Source of the DNA: Catenulisporales bacterium
GTDB lineage: Bacteria; Actinomycetota; Actinomycetes; Streptomycetales; Catenulisporaceae
NCBI GenBank assembly: GCA_019510485.1
Contig: JAEKKI010000137.1
Span: 1-40,082, forward strand
Direction: 5' to 3'
DNA: 40,082 nt
Shown: one piece after another, positions 23,688 to 31,894 of the stretch
Position numbering within the stretch: position 1 is the first letter of the stretch
How the letters are laid out: the number at the start of each line of letters is the position of its first letter
The notes under the pieces: model-generated
The model's input: the letters and a program-made list of their open reading frames with translations, nothing else
Database searches by the model: none
Told to the model about the DNA's origin: nothing
Program-made: the position numbers and the translations under genes

Positions 23688-25017
23688 ACGGCACCTCCGC
23701 TTCCACCCGGGTCCCGGCGCCGGCCGCGCTGGTGATCGTCAGCACGCCGCCGACTTGCTCGACGCGCTCGCGCATGGAGCGCAGGCCGAAGCCGCCGGGG
23801 CTGTCAGGACCGCCGGAGCCGCCGGGACCGCCGGTCGGGGCACCGTCCATCCCCACGCCGTCGTCGACGACCGTCAACGTCACGCCGGCCTCGCCGTAGG
23901 TCAGCCGCACGTCCACGGCACCGGCCCGCGCGTGCTTGCGCACGTTCGCCAACGCCTCCTGCGCCACCCGCAGCGTGACCACCTGGGCGTTGGCCGACAG
24001 CGGCTGCGGCACGCCGGCGATGTCGACCGACGTCGCGATCCCCAGCTCCTCGCCGATCCGCGTCACCGCGCGCCGAAGAGCGGTGTCCAGCGGCAGCCCG
24101 GCCGTCGGGTCGCCGCCGATCAGGGCCCTGGCCTCGGCCAGGTTCTCGCGGGCGGTCCGGGCGGCCAGCTCCAGCCGCTCGCGGGTGGTCCCCGGATCGG
24201 TGTCCAGCGTCGCCTCGGCGGCTTGGACCAGCATCAGCAGGCTGGTGAAGCCCTGCGCCAGGGTGTCGTGGATCTCGCGCGCGAGCCGCTCGCGCTCCTG
24301 GCGCGCCCCGGCCTCATGGTTCACCCGCTCCAGTTCCGCGCGGGTGGCCTCCAGCTCGCGGATGAGCGACCCGCGCCGCCCGTGGTCGTTCAGCATTTCG
24401 ACGAAGAAGCCGCCGATGAAGACGTTGAACAGCAACGCGGAGCCCGCGGTCACCATCCAGCCGATCAGACTGCCGCTGTCGAAGCCGTCGCGCAGGGCGA
24501 TGGGGGAGGTCAGCACCACCGCCACCGCGGCCAGCACCGCGATGCCCCGGCGCCCGAAGGCGGTCAGCGGCGTGAACTGCGACAGGACGACGCTCGCCAG
24601 GAACGTCAGCGCGGGATCGGCCCACACGATGACGTAGGAGAGCACGGAGACGATCGCCAGGTGGTAGAAGACCGTCCGGAGCCCGGCGCGGTCCACCAGC
24701 CACGGGTACCCCAGCAGCAGATACGAGGCCGACATGCCGGCCAGCGGCGCCAACAGCCACAACGGCTTGTGCCCGGTGACGATCAGGACCACGCATACCG
24801 ATAGGGCGAAGTGCCACGCGGCGACCCAGGTCCGCGCGATGCGCCGCCACGATTTGGAGGACTCCCGCCGGTCCTCGGCGACGGCCTCGGAGTCCGGGAC
24901 CGCGGCTTCGGAGTACATGGGCTCCCGACTGTCCCCGGTGACAGCCTCCGGCACCGGGACCGCGGCGTCCACGGCCGCGGCCCGGTCCGGTACGGCGAGC
25001 TCAGCCGACCCGGTCAC
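23680..25017 (-). CDS. Sensor histidine kinase (HisKA_3 type)
   Basis: The 445-residue kinase has an Ala/Asp-rich, low-complexity start (1-60), about six hydrophobic segments between residues 65 and 207 and a short coiled-coil. The dimerisation/phosphoacceptor helix has H250 in LAREIHDTLAQGFTSLLML. The HATPase domain shows EALANVRKHA (N box), VVDDGVGMD (G1) and GGFGLRSMRERV (G2), with a Gly-rich insert between the last two. No large extracellular domain is visible, so it may sense within the membrane, like intramembrane-sensing kinases linked to cell-envelope stress exporters. The GTG start overlaps the permease stop (GTGA). It phosphorylates the adjacent response regulator. Confidence 0.93.
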   Translation of the reverse strand: MTGSAELAVPDRAAAVDAAVPVPEAVTGDSREPMYSEAAVPDSEAVAEDRRESSKSWRRIARTWVAAWHFALSVCVVLIVTGHKPLWLLAPLAGMSASYLLLGYPWLVDRAGLRTVFYHLAIVSVLSYVIVWADPALTFLASVVLSQFTPLTAFGRRGIAVLAAVAVVLTSPIALRDGFDSGSLIGWMVTAGSALLFNVFIGGFFVEMLNDHGRRGSLIRELEATRAELERVNHEAGARQERERLAREIHDTLAQGFTSLLMLVQAAEATLDTDPGTTRERLELAARTARENLAEARALIGGDPTAGLPLDTALRRAVTRIGEELGIATSVDIAGVPQPLSANAQVVTLRVAQEALANVRKHARAGAVDVRLTYGEAGVTLTVVDDGVGMDGAPTGGPGGSGGPDSPGGFGLRSMRERVEQVGGVLTITSAAGAGTRVEAEVPYE

Positions 25018-25901
25018 CCGTCGTCCCGCCCCCGCCAGCTGAACGTCTTCAGACACAGCACCAAGCCGACCACACACCACGCCACCAGCACCAGTGCCAG
25101 CCGGCCGTGCTCCCACGACCGCGCGGGCTCGGCGTACTTGAAGCTCTCCGGCAGGAACACCGACCGCATGCCCTGGCACAGCCACTTCACAGGGAACAGC
25201 GACCCGATCACCTGCACTGACTTCGGCAATTGCGAGAACAAGATGAACACCCCCGAGATGAACTGCAACACCATGATGGGCAGCCACACGATCGCCGACC
25301 CGTTCTCCGACCGGATCAGAGAGCTCATCCCGATCCCCAACAGGCTGCACGCCGTCGCCCCGAGCACCAGCACCCACGTGAAGGTCAGCCACCGGCCCGG
25401 CGAGGTCGGCAGCCGGATCCCCATCACCGCCACGCCGACCGCCAGCATCACCGTGATCTGCGCGACGGTCGCCGCCAGTACCGAGGCGACCTTCCCGATG
25501 AAGTAGGACGCGGCCGGCATCGGCGTGGTCCGCAAGCGCTTCAGCGCCTTGGAGTGCCGCTCGGCGGCCACCGTGTAAGCCAGGTTCTGCAGCGCCCCGT
25601 TGATCACGCACATGCCGATCATGCCGGTCGCGTAGACCTGCTGATAGGTGGCCGAGGTGCCGTCGATCTTCCCCCGGAAGATCGAGCCGAACAGCAGCAG
25701 CATCACCACCGGCACCGCGAAGGTGAAGATCAGCAGACCGGTGTTGCGGCTCAGCTGCAGCACCTCCGCGGCCATCCGGACCCGCCCGACCCGCCACACC
25801 TCGCTCAACGGCGCGCGCCGGGTCCGTGCCGCCTCGGCCTGGCCCGTGTCCTGCGGCGCCGCCAGCGCCTCGGCCACTCCGTCTGTAGTCACCATGGTCA
25901 T
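25014..25901 (-). CDS. ABC-2 type transporter permease
   Basis: The 295-residue membrane protein has a soluble N-terminal stretch and six predicted membrane segments, for example LLIFTFAVPVVMLLLFG and IVWLPIMVLQFISGVFILFSQLP. The latter is the typical ABC-2 signature near the fifth helix. It should form the export channel with the ATPase encoded just upstream (ATGA overlap). With the following kinase-regulator pair it resembles drug or lantibiotic/envelope-stress exporters of Gram-positive bacteria, where the system detects and pumps out the same compound. The substrate is unknown. Confidence 0.92.
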   Translation of the reverse strand: MTMVTTDGVAEALAAPQDTGQAEAARTRRAPLSEVWRVGRVRMAAEVLQLSRNTGLLIFTFAVPVVMLLLFGSIFRGKIDGTSATYQQVYATGMIGMCVINGALQNLAYTVAAERHSKALKRLRTTPMPAASYFIGKVASVLAATVAQITVMLAVGVAVMGIRLPTSPGRWLTFTWVLVLGATACSLLGIGMSSLIRSENGSAIVWLPIMVLQFISGVFILFSQLPKSVQVIGSLFPVKWLCQGMRSVFLPESFKYAEPARSWEHGRLALVLVAWCVVGLVLCLKTFSWRGRDDG

Positions 25902-26752
25902 CGTCCCCCTTCGTCCTGCGCACCGATCAATCCCAGATAGATGTCCTCCAGCGACGGCCGCGTCACCGACAGCCCCGGGACCTCGCCCCGGAACAGCGTC
26001 CCCAGCTCCGCGATGAACCGCGTCGGTTCCGCGGTCCGCCGCTCGCGACGCCGGCCGTCCTCCTCCCAGGCCACGACCGCCTCGGCCTGATCCCGCCCGC
26101 CGAGCCGGTCCGGAGCGCCGACCGCCACCAGCCGGCCGGCGACCAGCACGCCGACCTGGTCGGCCAGTGCTTCGGCCTCCTCCAGATAGTGCGTGGTCAG
26201 CAGCACGGTGGTCCCGGAAGAGCGCAGCGAGCGGATCAGCTCCCAGAACTGCCGGCGCGCGGCCGGATCGAACCCCGTGGTCGGCTCGTCCAGGAACAGC
26301 AGCTCCGGATCGCCCACGATGCCGAGCGCCACGTCCAGCCGCCGCCGCTGCCCGCCGGACAGCCGAGAGGTGAGGGTGCGGGTCTGCTTGGTGAGGCCGA
26401 CGGCGGCGATCACCTCGTCCGGATCGCGGCCCGCGGGGTAGTAGGCGCCGAACTGCCGGACGGCCTCGCCGACCCGCAGCGTCGTGAAGCCGCGCGTTTC
26501 CTGCAACACGACGCCGACGCGCGCCCGCCACCGGTGGTCGGCGCGCGCCGGATCGGTCCCGAGTACCGACACCTCGCCGCCGTCGCGGTCCCGCAGCCCT
26601 TCCAGGATCTCCACGGCCGTGCTCTTGCCGGCCGCGTTCGGGCCCAGCAGTGCGAAGATCTCTCCCGTCGCGACGTCGAGATCGACGCCGTCGAGCGCCT
26701 TGGCGTCTCCGTATTCCTTGCGCAGTCCTCTGACGCGCAGTGCTGTGGTCAT
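25898..26752 (-). CDS. ABC transporter ATP-binding protein with an unusual Walker A
   Basis: This 284-residue ATPase energises the ABC-2 permease. It has a Walker A at 37-45, a Q-loop in VVLQETRG, the LSGGQRRR signature at 131-138, a Walker B LLFLDEPTTG starting at 151 and the switch His in TTHYLEE. The Walker A reads GPNAAGKST: the usually invariant fourth residue Gly is Ala, although the GK-S/T core is intact. ATG 26752 gives the common MTTALRVRGL start; its GGAGG is only one base away, so an in-frame upstream start is not excluded. The gene opens a four-gene ABC-ABC-kinase-regulator operon. Confidence 0.92.
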   Translation of the reverse strand: MTTALRVRGLRKEYGDAKALDGVDLDVATGEIFALLGPNAAGKSTAVEILEGLRDRDGGEVSVLGTDPARADHRWRARVGVVLQETRGFTTLRVGEAVRQFGAYYPAGRDPDEVIAAVGLTKQTRTLTSRLSGGQRRRLDVALGIVGDPELLFLDEPTTGFDPAARRQFWELIRSLRSSGTTVLLTTHYLEEAEALADQVGVLVAGRLVAVGAPDRLGGRDQAEAVVAWEEDGRRRERRTAEPTRFIAELGTLFRGEVPGLSVTRPSLEDIYLGLIGAQDEGGR

Positions 26753-26792
26753 GCCTCCAGCGTGTCCGCGAAGGCGGGTCCGGCGTGAGATG

Positions 26793-26833
26793 CGACCGGT
26801 GGAAGCCGGGGTCAACCGGTCGATGGACCCCGG
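26793..26833. repeat. Two overlapping inverted repeats upstream of the ABC operon
   Basis: CGACCGGT (26793-26800) pairs with ACCGGTCG (26815-26822), and CCGGGGTC (26806-26813) pairs with GACCCCGG (26826-26833). The segment lies between the MscS stop (26861) and the ABC ATPase start (26752), both minus strand. The second pair could terminate mscS. The first flanks a TTGACC that could be a -35 element of the ABC operon, so it might be an operator for the encoded response regulator. Confidence 0.5.
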
Positions 26834-26860
26834 CCCGGCTTGCGCGGCCGGCCGCGTGCC

Positions 26861-27850
26861 TCAGGACCCGTTGGTCCCGCTCGCCGCGGTGTTGCCGACC
26901 TTCACCCCGGCCTCGTCGAAGGCGAACAGCAACCGCTGCCGCAGTTCGCGCGCGACCTCGGCGCTCCAGCGCGGCGCGGTCCGCACCGCCACCCGCATCA
27001 TCATGTGGTCGCCCTCGATGGACTCGATCCCGGCCACGGTCGGCGCCTCGGTCAGGAAGCTGTCCTTCCACTGCGGGTCCTCGAACATCTGGTGCGCGGT
27101 CTCGACCATGACATCCCGGACCCGGGAGGGGTTTTCGGTATACGAGACCGGCACGTCCACGATGGCGCGCGCGTAACCCTGCGACTGGTTCCCGATGCGC
27201 TTGATCGTGCCGTTGCGCAGATACCAGACCACACCGTCGATGTCGCGCAGCTGGGTGATGCGCAGGCCCACTTCCTCCACGGTGCCCTTGGCGTCGCCGG
27301 CGTCGATGTAGTCGCCGACCCCGTACTGGTCCTCCATGATCATGAATATCCCGGCCAGCAGGTCGGTGACCACGTCGCGGGCGCCGAATCCGATCGCCGC
27401 GGACACCACGCCGACGCTGGCCAGGATCGGGCCGGTGGAGATGTGCAGCTCGCCGATGATCATCAGGGTCGCGATGATCATGATGGTGGCGCTGGCGACG
27501 CTGCTCAGCACCCCGCCCAGGGCCCGGGTGCGCTGGAGGCGGCGCTCGGCCCCCATCAGCAGCCCGGCCTCCAGGAACCGCCCCGGCTTGGTCTCGGCCC
27601 GCATCGCCGCGCGGTCGAAGGCGCGCCGGATGAAGGTCAGTGTGATCTTGCGGATGATCAGGGAGGCGACGAAGATGCAGACGATCGTCACCGCGCCGCC
27701 GATGATGTTGCCGGAGTGCTCGCTGAACCAGTTGCTCACGTGTACCGCCTGTTGTTTCACCGACTCGGTCGGCGTCGATGACGGACTCGGCGGCGGGGAA
27801 CCGGGCGCGGCCGAGTTCTTGGCGCCGACGAGGAAGACTTCGGGGGACAC
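26861..27850 (-). CDS. MscS-family mechanosensitive channel
   Basis: MscS channels open under membrane tension and release solutes on osmotic downshock. The 329-residue protein has a short Pro/Ser-rich N-terminus, hydrophobic segments around IIGGAVTIVCIFVASLII and VLSSVASATIMIIATLMII, and the pore-lining TM3 ILASVGVVSAAIGFGARDVVTDLLAGIFMI, rich in Ala and Gly. It continues with the beta-domain start EDQYGVGDYID and ends in a cytoplasmic region. GTG 27850 lacks a good Shine-Dalgarno, so the start is less certain than the family. It is separated from the upstream LLM gene by a hairpin, so it is probably transcribed on its own. Confidence 0.92.
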   Translation of the reverse strand: MSPEVFLVGAKNSAAPGSPPPSPSSTPTESVKQQAVHVSNWFSEHSGNIIGGAVTIVCIFVASLIIRKITLTFIRRAFDRAAMRAETKPGRFLEAGLLMGAERRLQRTRALGGVLSSVASATIMIIATLMIIGELHISTGPILASVGVVSAAIGFGARDVVTDLLAGIFMIMEDQYGVGDYIDAGDAKGTVEEVGLRITQLRDIDGVVWYLRNGTIKRIGNQSQGYARAIVDVPVSYTENPSRVRDVMVETAHQMFEDPQWKDSFLTEAPTVAGIESIEGDHMMMRVAVRTAPRWSAEVARELRQRLLFAFDEAGVKVGNTAASGTNGS

Positions 27851-27873
27851 TTGCTTGCAAGCCTCACGGGTTC

Positions 27874-27904
27874 ATGTGTCGGGGACAGCGGATCACCGAC
27901 ACAT
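27874..27904 (-). terminator. Hairpin after the LLM oxidoreductase gene
   Basis: ATGTGTCGG (27874-27882) and CCGACACAT (27896-27904) form a perfect 9-bp stem with a 13-base loop. It begins at the last base of the stop codon of the minus-strand LLM gene, in front of mscS. Confidence 0.65.
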
Positions 27905-28833
27905 TAGGGGATGCGGACTTGGGATAGCACCGCGTCGGCGATCAACTCCAGCTGGCCCGGATCGTCGAGGTCGAACGTCCGCAGGTAGACGCGCCGGGTG
28001 CCGATGGCGTGGTATTCGCCGAGCTTGTCGACCATCTGCTGCGGCGTGAATCGCCAGATCACCTGGTTCGGCGGCGTGATCCGGGCGATCGCCTCGGCCC
28101 GCCGCTTGATCTCGGCCTCCGTCCGGCCGCAGGCCACGACCAGTGTCACCGACAGAGTCAGTTCGTCGGGATCACGGCCGATCGCCTCGCAGGCCTGGCG
28201 AACCCGGACGTAACTGTCGCCGACCTGGTCGGCGGGGCGGAAGTTGGAGTTGTATTCATTAGCGTACTTTGCTGCCAAACGCGGCGTTCGCTTGGGGCCC
28301 CGGCCGCCGACGATGATCGGCGGATGCGGCTGCTGTGCCGGCTTGGGCAGTGCGGGGGAGCCGGTGAGCCGATAGTGCTCGCCCGTGAAACTGTAGGCGT
28401 CGCCGACCGGCGTGTTCCACAGGCCCTTGATGATCTGGAGCTGCTCCTCCAAGCGCTCGAACCGCTTTTCCGGGAACGGGATGCCGTAGGCGGCGTGCTC
28501 GGCGGCGTCCCAACCGGTGCCGATACCCAGCTCGATGCGGCCGCCGGACATCTGATCGACCTGGGCGGCCTGGACCGCCAGCGGCCCCGGCAGCCGGAAC
28601 GTCACCGGGGTCACCAGCGAGCCCAGCCGGATGCTCTTCGTCTCCCGGGCCAGGCCCGCCAGCGTGGTCCAGCAGTCGGTGGGGCCGGGCAGGCCGTCGC
28701 CGTCACCGCCGCGCAGGTAGTGGTCGGACCGGAAGAAGCCACCGAAGCCCAGGTCCTCGGCGGCGCGGGCGACCCGCAGCAGAGTGTCGTAGGTGGCACC
28801 CTGCTGCGGCTCGGTGAGAACACGGAGATCCAT
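27904..28833 (-). CDS. LLM-class F420-dependent oxidoreductase
   Basis: The 309-residue protein has a luciferase-like TIM barrel: MDLRVLTEPQQGATYDTLLRVARAAEDLGFGGFFRSDHYL, SIRLGSLVTPVTFRLPG, GRIELGIGTGWDAAEHAAYGIPFP and PPIIVGGRGPKRTPRLAAKYA. This matches the TIGR03560-type F420-dependent group of actinobacteria, whose members reduce various substrates with F420H2. The specific reaction is unknown. ATG 28833 starts five bases after the prolyl oligopeptidase stop, with GGAGAG about nine bases ahead, so it is the second gene of that operon. A longer frame to 28911 is not needed. Confidence 0.9.
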   Translation of the reverse strand: MDLRVLTEPQQGATYDTLLRVARAAEDLGFGGFFRSDHYLRGGDGDGLPGPTDCWTTLAGLARETKSIRLGSLVTPVTFRLPGPLAVQAAQVDQMSGGRIELGIGTGWDAAEHAAYGIPFPEKRFERLEEQLQIIKGLWNTPVGDAYSFTGEHYRLTGSPALPKPAQQPHPPIIVGGRGPKRTPRLAAKYANEYNSNFRPADQVGDSYVRVRQACEAIGRDPDELTLSVTLVVACGRTEAEIKRRAEAIARITPPNQVIWRFTPQQMVDKLGEYHAIGTRRVYLRTFDLDDPGQLELIADAVLSQVRIP

Positions 28834-28838
28834 ACCGG

Positions 28839-30989
28839 TCAGCTCTCCGTGATCATGGCCGTCGGTTCCCGGTCCGCCGCCAGGCCCAGCTGCGTGGCCA
28901 GGAACCCCCACATGTCCGCCAGCACGCCGACGGTGCGGGAGACGGCACGGGCGGCGTGTCCGGCCTCGCGCTCCATGCGGTAGAGGATCGGGCGGGTCCC
29001 GGTCGGGCCGCCATCGGCCGCGGTCGCGTGCTGGAGCGCGGCGGCCAGCTTGCGGGCGTGCAGCGGGTCGACGCGGGTGTCGCCGTCGAAGACGGTGAAC
29101 AGGGTCGCCGGGTAGACCGTGCCCGGGTGCACGTTGTGGTACGGCGAGTACGCGATCAGCCAGCCGAACTGTTCGGGGTCGTCTGCGGTGCCGAATTCCT
29201 CGTTCCAGGTGACGCCGAGTCCGTGCTTTTCATAGCGGACCATGTCCAGAAGCGGCGCCCAGCACACCACGGCCGCGTACTTCTCAGGGTGTTGAGTCAA
29301 GGCGGCGCCGACGAGCAGGCCGCCGTTGGAGCCGCCGAAAATGCCCAGTTGCGCGCGGGTGGTGACTCTGTTCTCCACCAGCCAGTCGCCGGCGGCGTGG
29401 AAGTCGTCGTAGACGTTCTGCTTATGCGCCATCATCCCGTCGCGGTGCCATTGCTCGCCCTCCTCCCCGCCGCCGCGCAGGTTCGCGACCGCATAGGAGC
29501 CGCCGGCTTCGACCCAGGCGAGGATGCGCGGGCTGTAGGCCGGGGTCATGGGGACGTTGAAGCCGCCGTAGCCATAGAGGATCGTGGGCTTGGGGCCGCT
29601 GTCGGCGGTGCCGTCTTCGATGACGAACATCCGGACTTCGGTGCCGTCCTGAGACGTGTAAGCGACCTGCCGGGTGCGGACCTTCGGGATCTCGACCTCG
29701 GCCGGCGGCAGCTCCCACGGCGACGTCTCGCCGGTGCGCGCGTCGTATCGGTGGATCTGATACGGCGTCGTGAAATCGGTGTAGCCGAACCAGACCTCGT
29801 GACCGCCCTCCGGCCGCGTGCTCAGCCCGGCCAGCGTGCCCAGGCCCGGCAGCGGGATGTCGCCGACCTTCTCGCCGGTGCGGGCGTCGTGCAGGGCCAG
29901 TTCGCCGACCGCGTGCCGGGTGTGGGCCACCACCAGCAGCGGCCGTTCCAGCTCGGGGCCGTCGAGCAGGGCGTAGGAGTCCAGGACCGCCTCCGGGTCC
30001 TCGGGGACCAGATCGCGCCAGTTCTCGTAGCCGAGGTCGCCGAGCGGGGCGACGCAGATCCGGCCGCGCGGGGCGTCCCGGTCGGTCCACAGCAGCACGC
30101 TGCCGGCCAGCGGCGAGTCGGCGTCGCAGATGTGCAGGCCGGTCTGGCAGTCCAGGCCGACCTGGACCGGCACCAGCTCGGGGGCGTCGGCGGAGCCGGC
30201 GGTCAGGTCCGCCACCCACAGGTCGTTGCGCGGAGCCGTGCCGGTGCTGGTGGTCACCTCCAGCCAGCGGCCGTCCCGGGTCACCGAGGCCTCGTGGTAG
30301 TTGGTCATCGGCTGGTCGGCGCCGAAGATCTCGGCGTCGTCGGCGTCCGGGTCGGTGCCGACGCGGTGCAGCAGAACCCGGCGGTGGTACTGGGTCTCGT
30401 CGGCGGGCACCAGCTCCGGGGCGAGGCGGCGGACGTAATAAAAGGAATCGCCGCCGGGCAGCCACCCCACCGGCGTGAACTTGGTCCGGGCGATCGGCCC
30501 CTCGATCCGGTCGCCGGTCGCCACGTCGATGACGAACAGGACCGACTCCTCGGTACCGGCCTCCGACAGCAGATAGGCCAGGCGATCGCCTTCCAGCGAC
30601 GGCTGCCAGCCGTCCAGCGTGGTGGTCCCGTCCGGGTCGACGGCCATCGGATCGACGAGTACCCGCTCGGTGCCGTCGGCCGCGACGACCAGCAGTACCG
30701 CGTGCTCCTGATTCGGCAGCCGGCGCGTCAGGAACCGCCGCTCGCCGCGCCAAACCGGCGTGGACACGTCACCGGTCCCCAGCAGCTCGGTCAGCCGCGT
30801 CGTGAACGCCGCCGTCGCCGGCCACCCCCGCCGCGCCCGCGCCAGCAGCTCCTCCTGGGCCGCCTCCCAGGCCACGGTCCGCGGGTCCGCCGCGTCCTCC
30901 AGCCATCGGTAGGGATCGGGCACGTCACGGCCGTGCAGGCGCTCGACGAGGGGGAGGCGTTCAGCCTCGGGGTAGGTGAAGGACGACAT
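28839..30989 (-). CDS. Prolyl oligopeptidase family serine peptidase (S9A)
   Basis: The 716-residue enzyme cleaves short peptides after proline. The N-terminal seven-bladed propeller (roughly residues 70-430) follows the conserved HGRDVPDPYRWLED start. The alpha/beta hydrolase domain carries the triad: S554 in FGGSNGG, D637 in FDGDTRVDP and H678 in EAGHAARA. The SYAVANLRGGGEEGEQWHRDG motif is also typical. There is no signal peptide, so it is cytoplasmic. ATG 30989 is preceded by TAGTGT eight bases upstream with a TTAACG -35, consistent with near-leaderless transcription. It is followed in five bases by the LLM oxidoreductase gene. Confidence 0.95.
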   Translation of the reverse strand: MSSFTYPEAERLPLVERLHGRDVPDPYRWLEDAADPRTVAWEAAQEELLARARRGWPATAAFTTRLTELLGTGDVSTPVWRGERRFLTRRLPNQEHAVLLVVAADGTERVLVDPMAVDPDGTTTLDGWQPSLEGDRLAYLLSEAGTEESVLFVIDVATGDRIEGPIARTKFTPVGWLPGGDSFYYVRRLAPELVPADETQYHRRVLLHRVGTDPDADDAEIFGADQPMTNYHEASVTRDGRWLEVTTSTGTAPRNDLWVADLTAGSADAPELVPVQVGLDCQTGLHICDADSPLAGSVLLWTDRDAPRGRICVAPLGDLGYENWRDLVPEDPEAVLDSYALLDGPELERPLLVVAHTRHAVGELALHDARTGEKVGDIPLPGLGTLAGLSTRPEGGHEVWFGYTDFTTPYQIHRYDARTGETSPWELPPAEVEIPKVRTRQVAYTSQDGTEVRMFVIEDGTADSGPKPTILYGYGGFNVPMTPAYSPRILAWVEAGGSYAVANLRGGGEEGEQWHRDGMMAHKQNVYDDFHAAGDWLVENRVTTRAQLGIFGGSNGGLLVGAALTQHPEKYAAVVCWAPLLDMVRYEKHGLGVTWNEEFGTADDPEQFGWLIAYSPYHNVHPGTVYPATLFTVFDGDTRVDPLHARKLAAALQHATAADGGPTGTRPILYRMEREAGHAARAVSRTVGVLADMWGFLATQLGLAADREPTAMITES

Positions 30990-30997
30990 GCTTCAGA

Positions 30998-31027
30998 ACA
31001 CTATGTGTTGCAGTCGATCTGCGTTAA
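30998..31027 (-). promoter_or_regulatory. Candidate promoter of the prolyl oligopeptidase operon
   Basis: On the minus strand TTAACG (31027-31022) and TAGTGT (31003-30998) are separated by 18 bases. The -10 ends eight bases before ATG 30989, so the transcript would start at or next to the start codon. Confidence 0.5.
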
Positions 31028-31143
31028 CCCGCGTGTGACTCACGATTTTGAAGATGTGCGTGAAATCTGGTAGCGCGGGAACCACAACAGCGGACAGACT
31101 GGATCTACCCGTGAGCCGTTCTGCGGACACACGCTCCGACGTG

Positions 31144-31171
31144 CGCTGATGCGTCATGTGATGAATCAGCG
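31144..31171. repeat. Inverted repeat upstream of the HNH endonuclease gene
   Basis: CGCTGAT (31144-31150) pairs with ATCAGCG (31165-31171), and within it TCAT-GTG-ATGA forms a nested palindrome. It lies about 80 bases before the HNH start in the AT-richer divergent intergenic region, so it could be an operator or a 5' UTR hairpin. Confidence 0.45.
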
Positions 31172-31251
31172 GCGAAAAGGGTGTGGGAATGTAGACCGGA
31201 GACACAAGCTCCGGCGCGAGCCACGCGTCGGACCCGGTCAGGAGGCCACCA

Positions 31252-31794
31252 GTGCCGCACGCACTACTTTTGAACGCTTCGTATGAGCCGTTATGCGTCG
31301 TGAGCCAACGCCGCGCAGTGGTTCTGATCCTCAGCGACAAGGCCGTCACCCTTGAGGGATCCGGCGACCTGCTCCACGCGGCCACCTGGTCGATGCCCGC
31401 GCCCTCGGTGATCCGGCTGACCCGCTACATCAGGGTCCCGAACCGCCGGGCGGTGCCGCTGACGCGCCGGGCCATCTTCGCGCGCGACGGCGGCCGGTGT
31501 GTCTACTGCGACGCGCCGGCCACCAGCATCGACCATGTGATACCGCGTTCTCGCGGCGGACAGCACGCTTGGGACAACGTCGTCTCGGCCTGCCGGCGCT
31601 GCAACCACGTGAAGGCGGACCGTCCGTTCGGCGACTTGGGCTGGCGCATGCGCAAAGCCCCGGTGCAGCCGGCCGGTTCGGCTTGGCGGATTCTGTCCTC
31701 AGGAAGACAGGACCCGCGCTGGACGCCCTACTTGGAGGCGTATGGCGGAGACGCCAAGGGTTTTGTGTTCGACGGCGCTTTCGCAGCCGCCTGA
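31252..31794 (+). CDS. HNH endonuclease
   Basis: The 180-residue protein has an HNH/zinc domain at residues 80-125: C83 and C86 (CVYC), the DH pair at 94-95, N109, and C114/C117 (CRRC) with H119 following. The N-terminal ~75 residues (ALLLNASYEPLCVVSQRRAV) form the conserved extension of a widespread actinobacterial HNH group; its cellular role is not established. All catalytic and zinc positions are intact. GTG 31252 has AGGAGG exactly six bases upstream. No modification gene or phage gene is adjacent, so a restriction or homing role is not suggested. Confidence 0.92.
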   Translation: MPHALLLNASYEPLCVVSQRRAVVLILSDKAVTLEGSGDLLHAATWSMPAPSVIRLTRYIRVPNRRAVPLTRRAIFARDGGRCVYCDAPATSIDHVIPRSRGGQHAWDNVVSACRRCNHVKADRPFGDLGWRMRKAPVQPAGSAWRILSSGRQDPRWTPYLEAYGGDAKGFVFDGAFAAA

Positions 31795-31820
31795 CCTGAA
31801 CCTCTAGCGGATCTCCGTAA

Positions 31821-31861
31821 AGGGGCCGCTCCCGGATCGCTCCGGGGGCGGCCCTGCTTTT
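31821..31861 (+). terminator. Intrinsic terminator after the HNH gene
   Basis: AGGGGCCGCTCCCGGA (31821-31836) pairs with TCCGGGGGCGGCCCT (31841-31855) with one bulge and one G-T pair, over a 4-base loop. It is followed by gctttt. Confidence 0.8.
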
Positions 31862-31894
31862 CCGGCGTGAGGCCACGTCAGATACCGTGGAATC

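Noticed and set aside
25014-27860. 948-codon minus-strand frame ending in the ABC permease
   Set aside because: It is a run-on. Only its C-terminal part from 25901 is protein-like; the rest is out of phase with the ATPase and MscS genes.
31252-31794. HNH gene as part of a restriction or defence system
   Set aside because: No methyltransferase, helicase or other defence gene is adjacent, and this HNH group is a common solitary chromosomal gene in actinobacteria.
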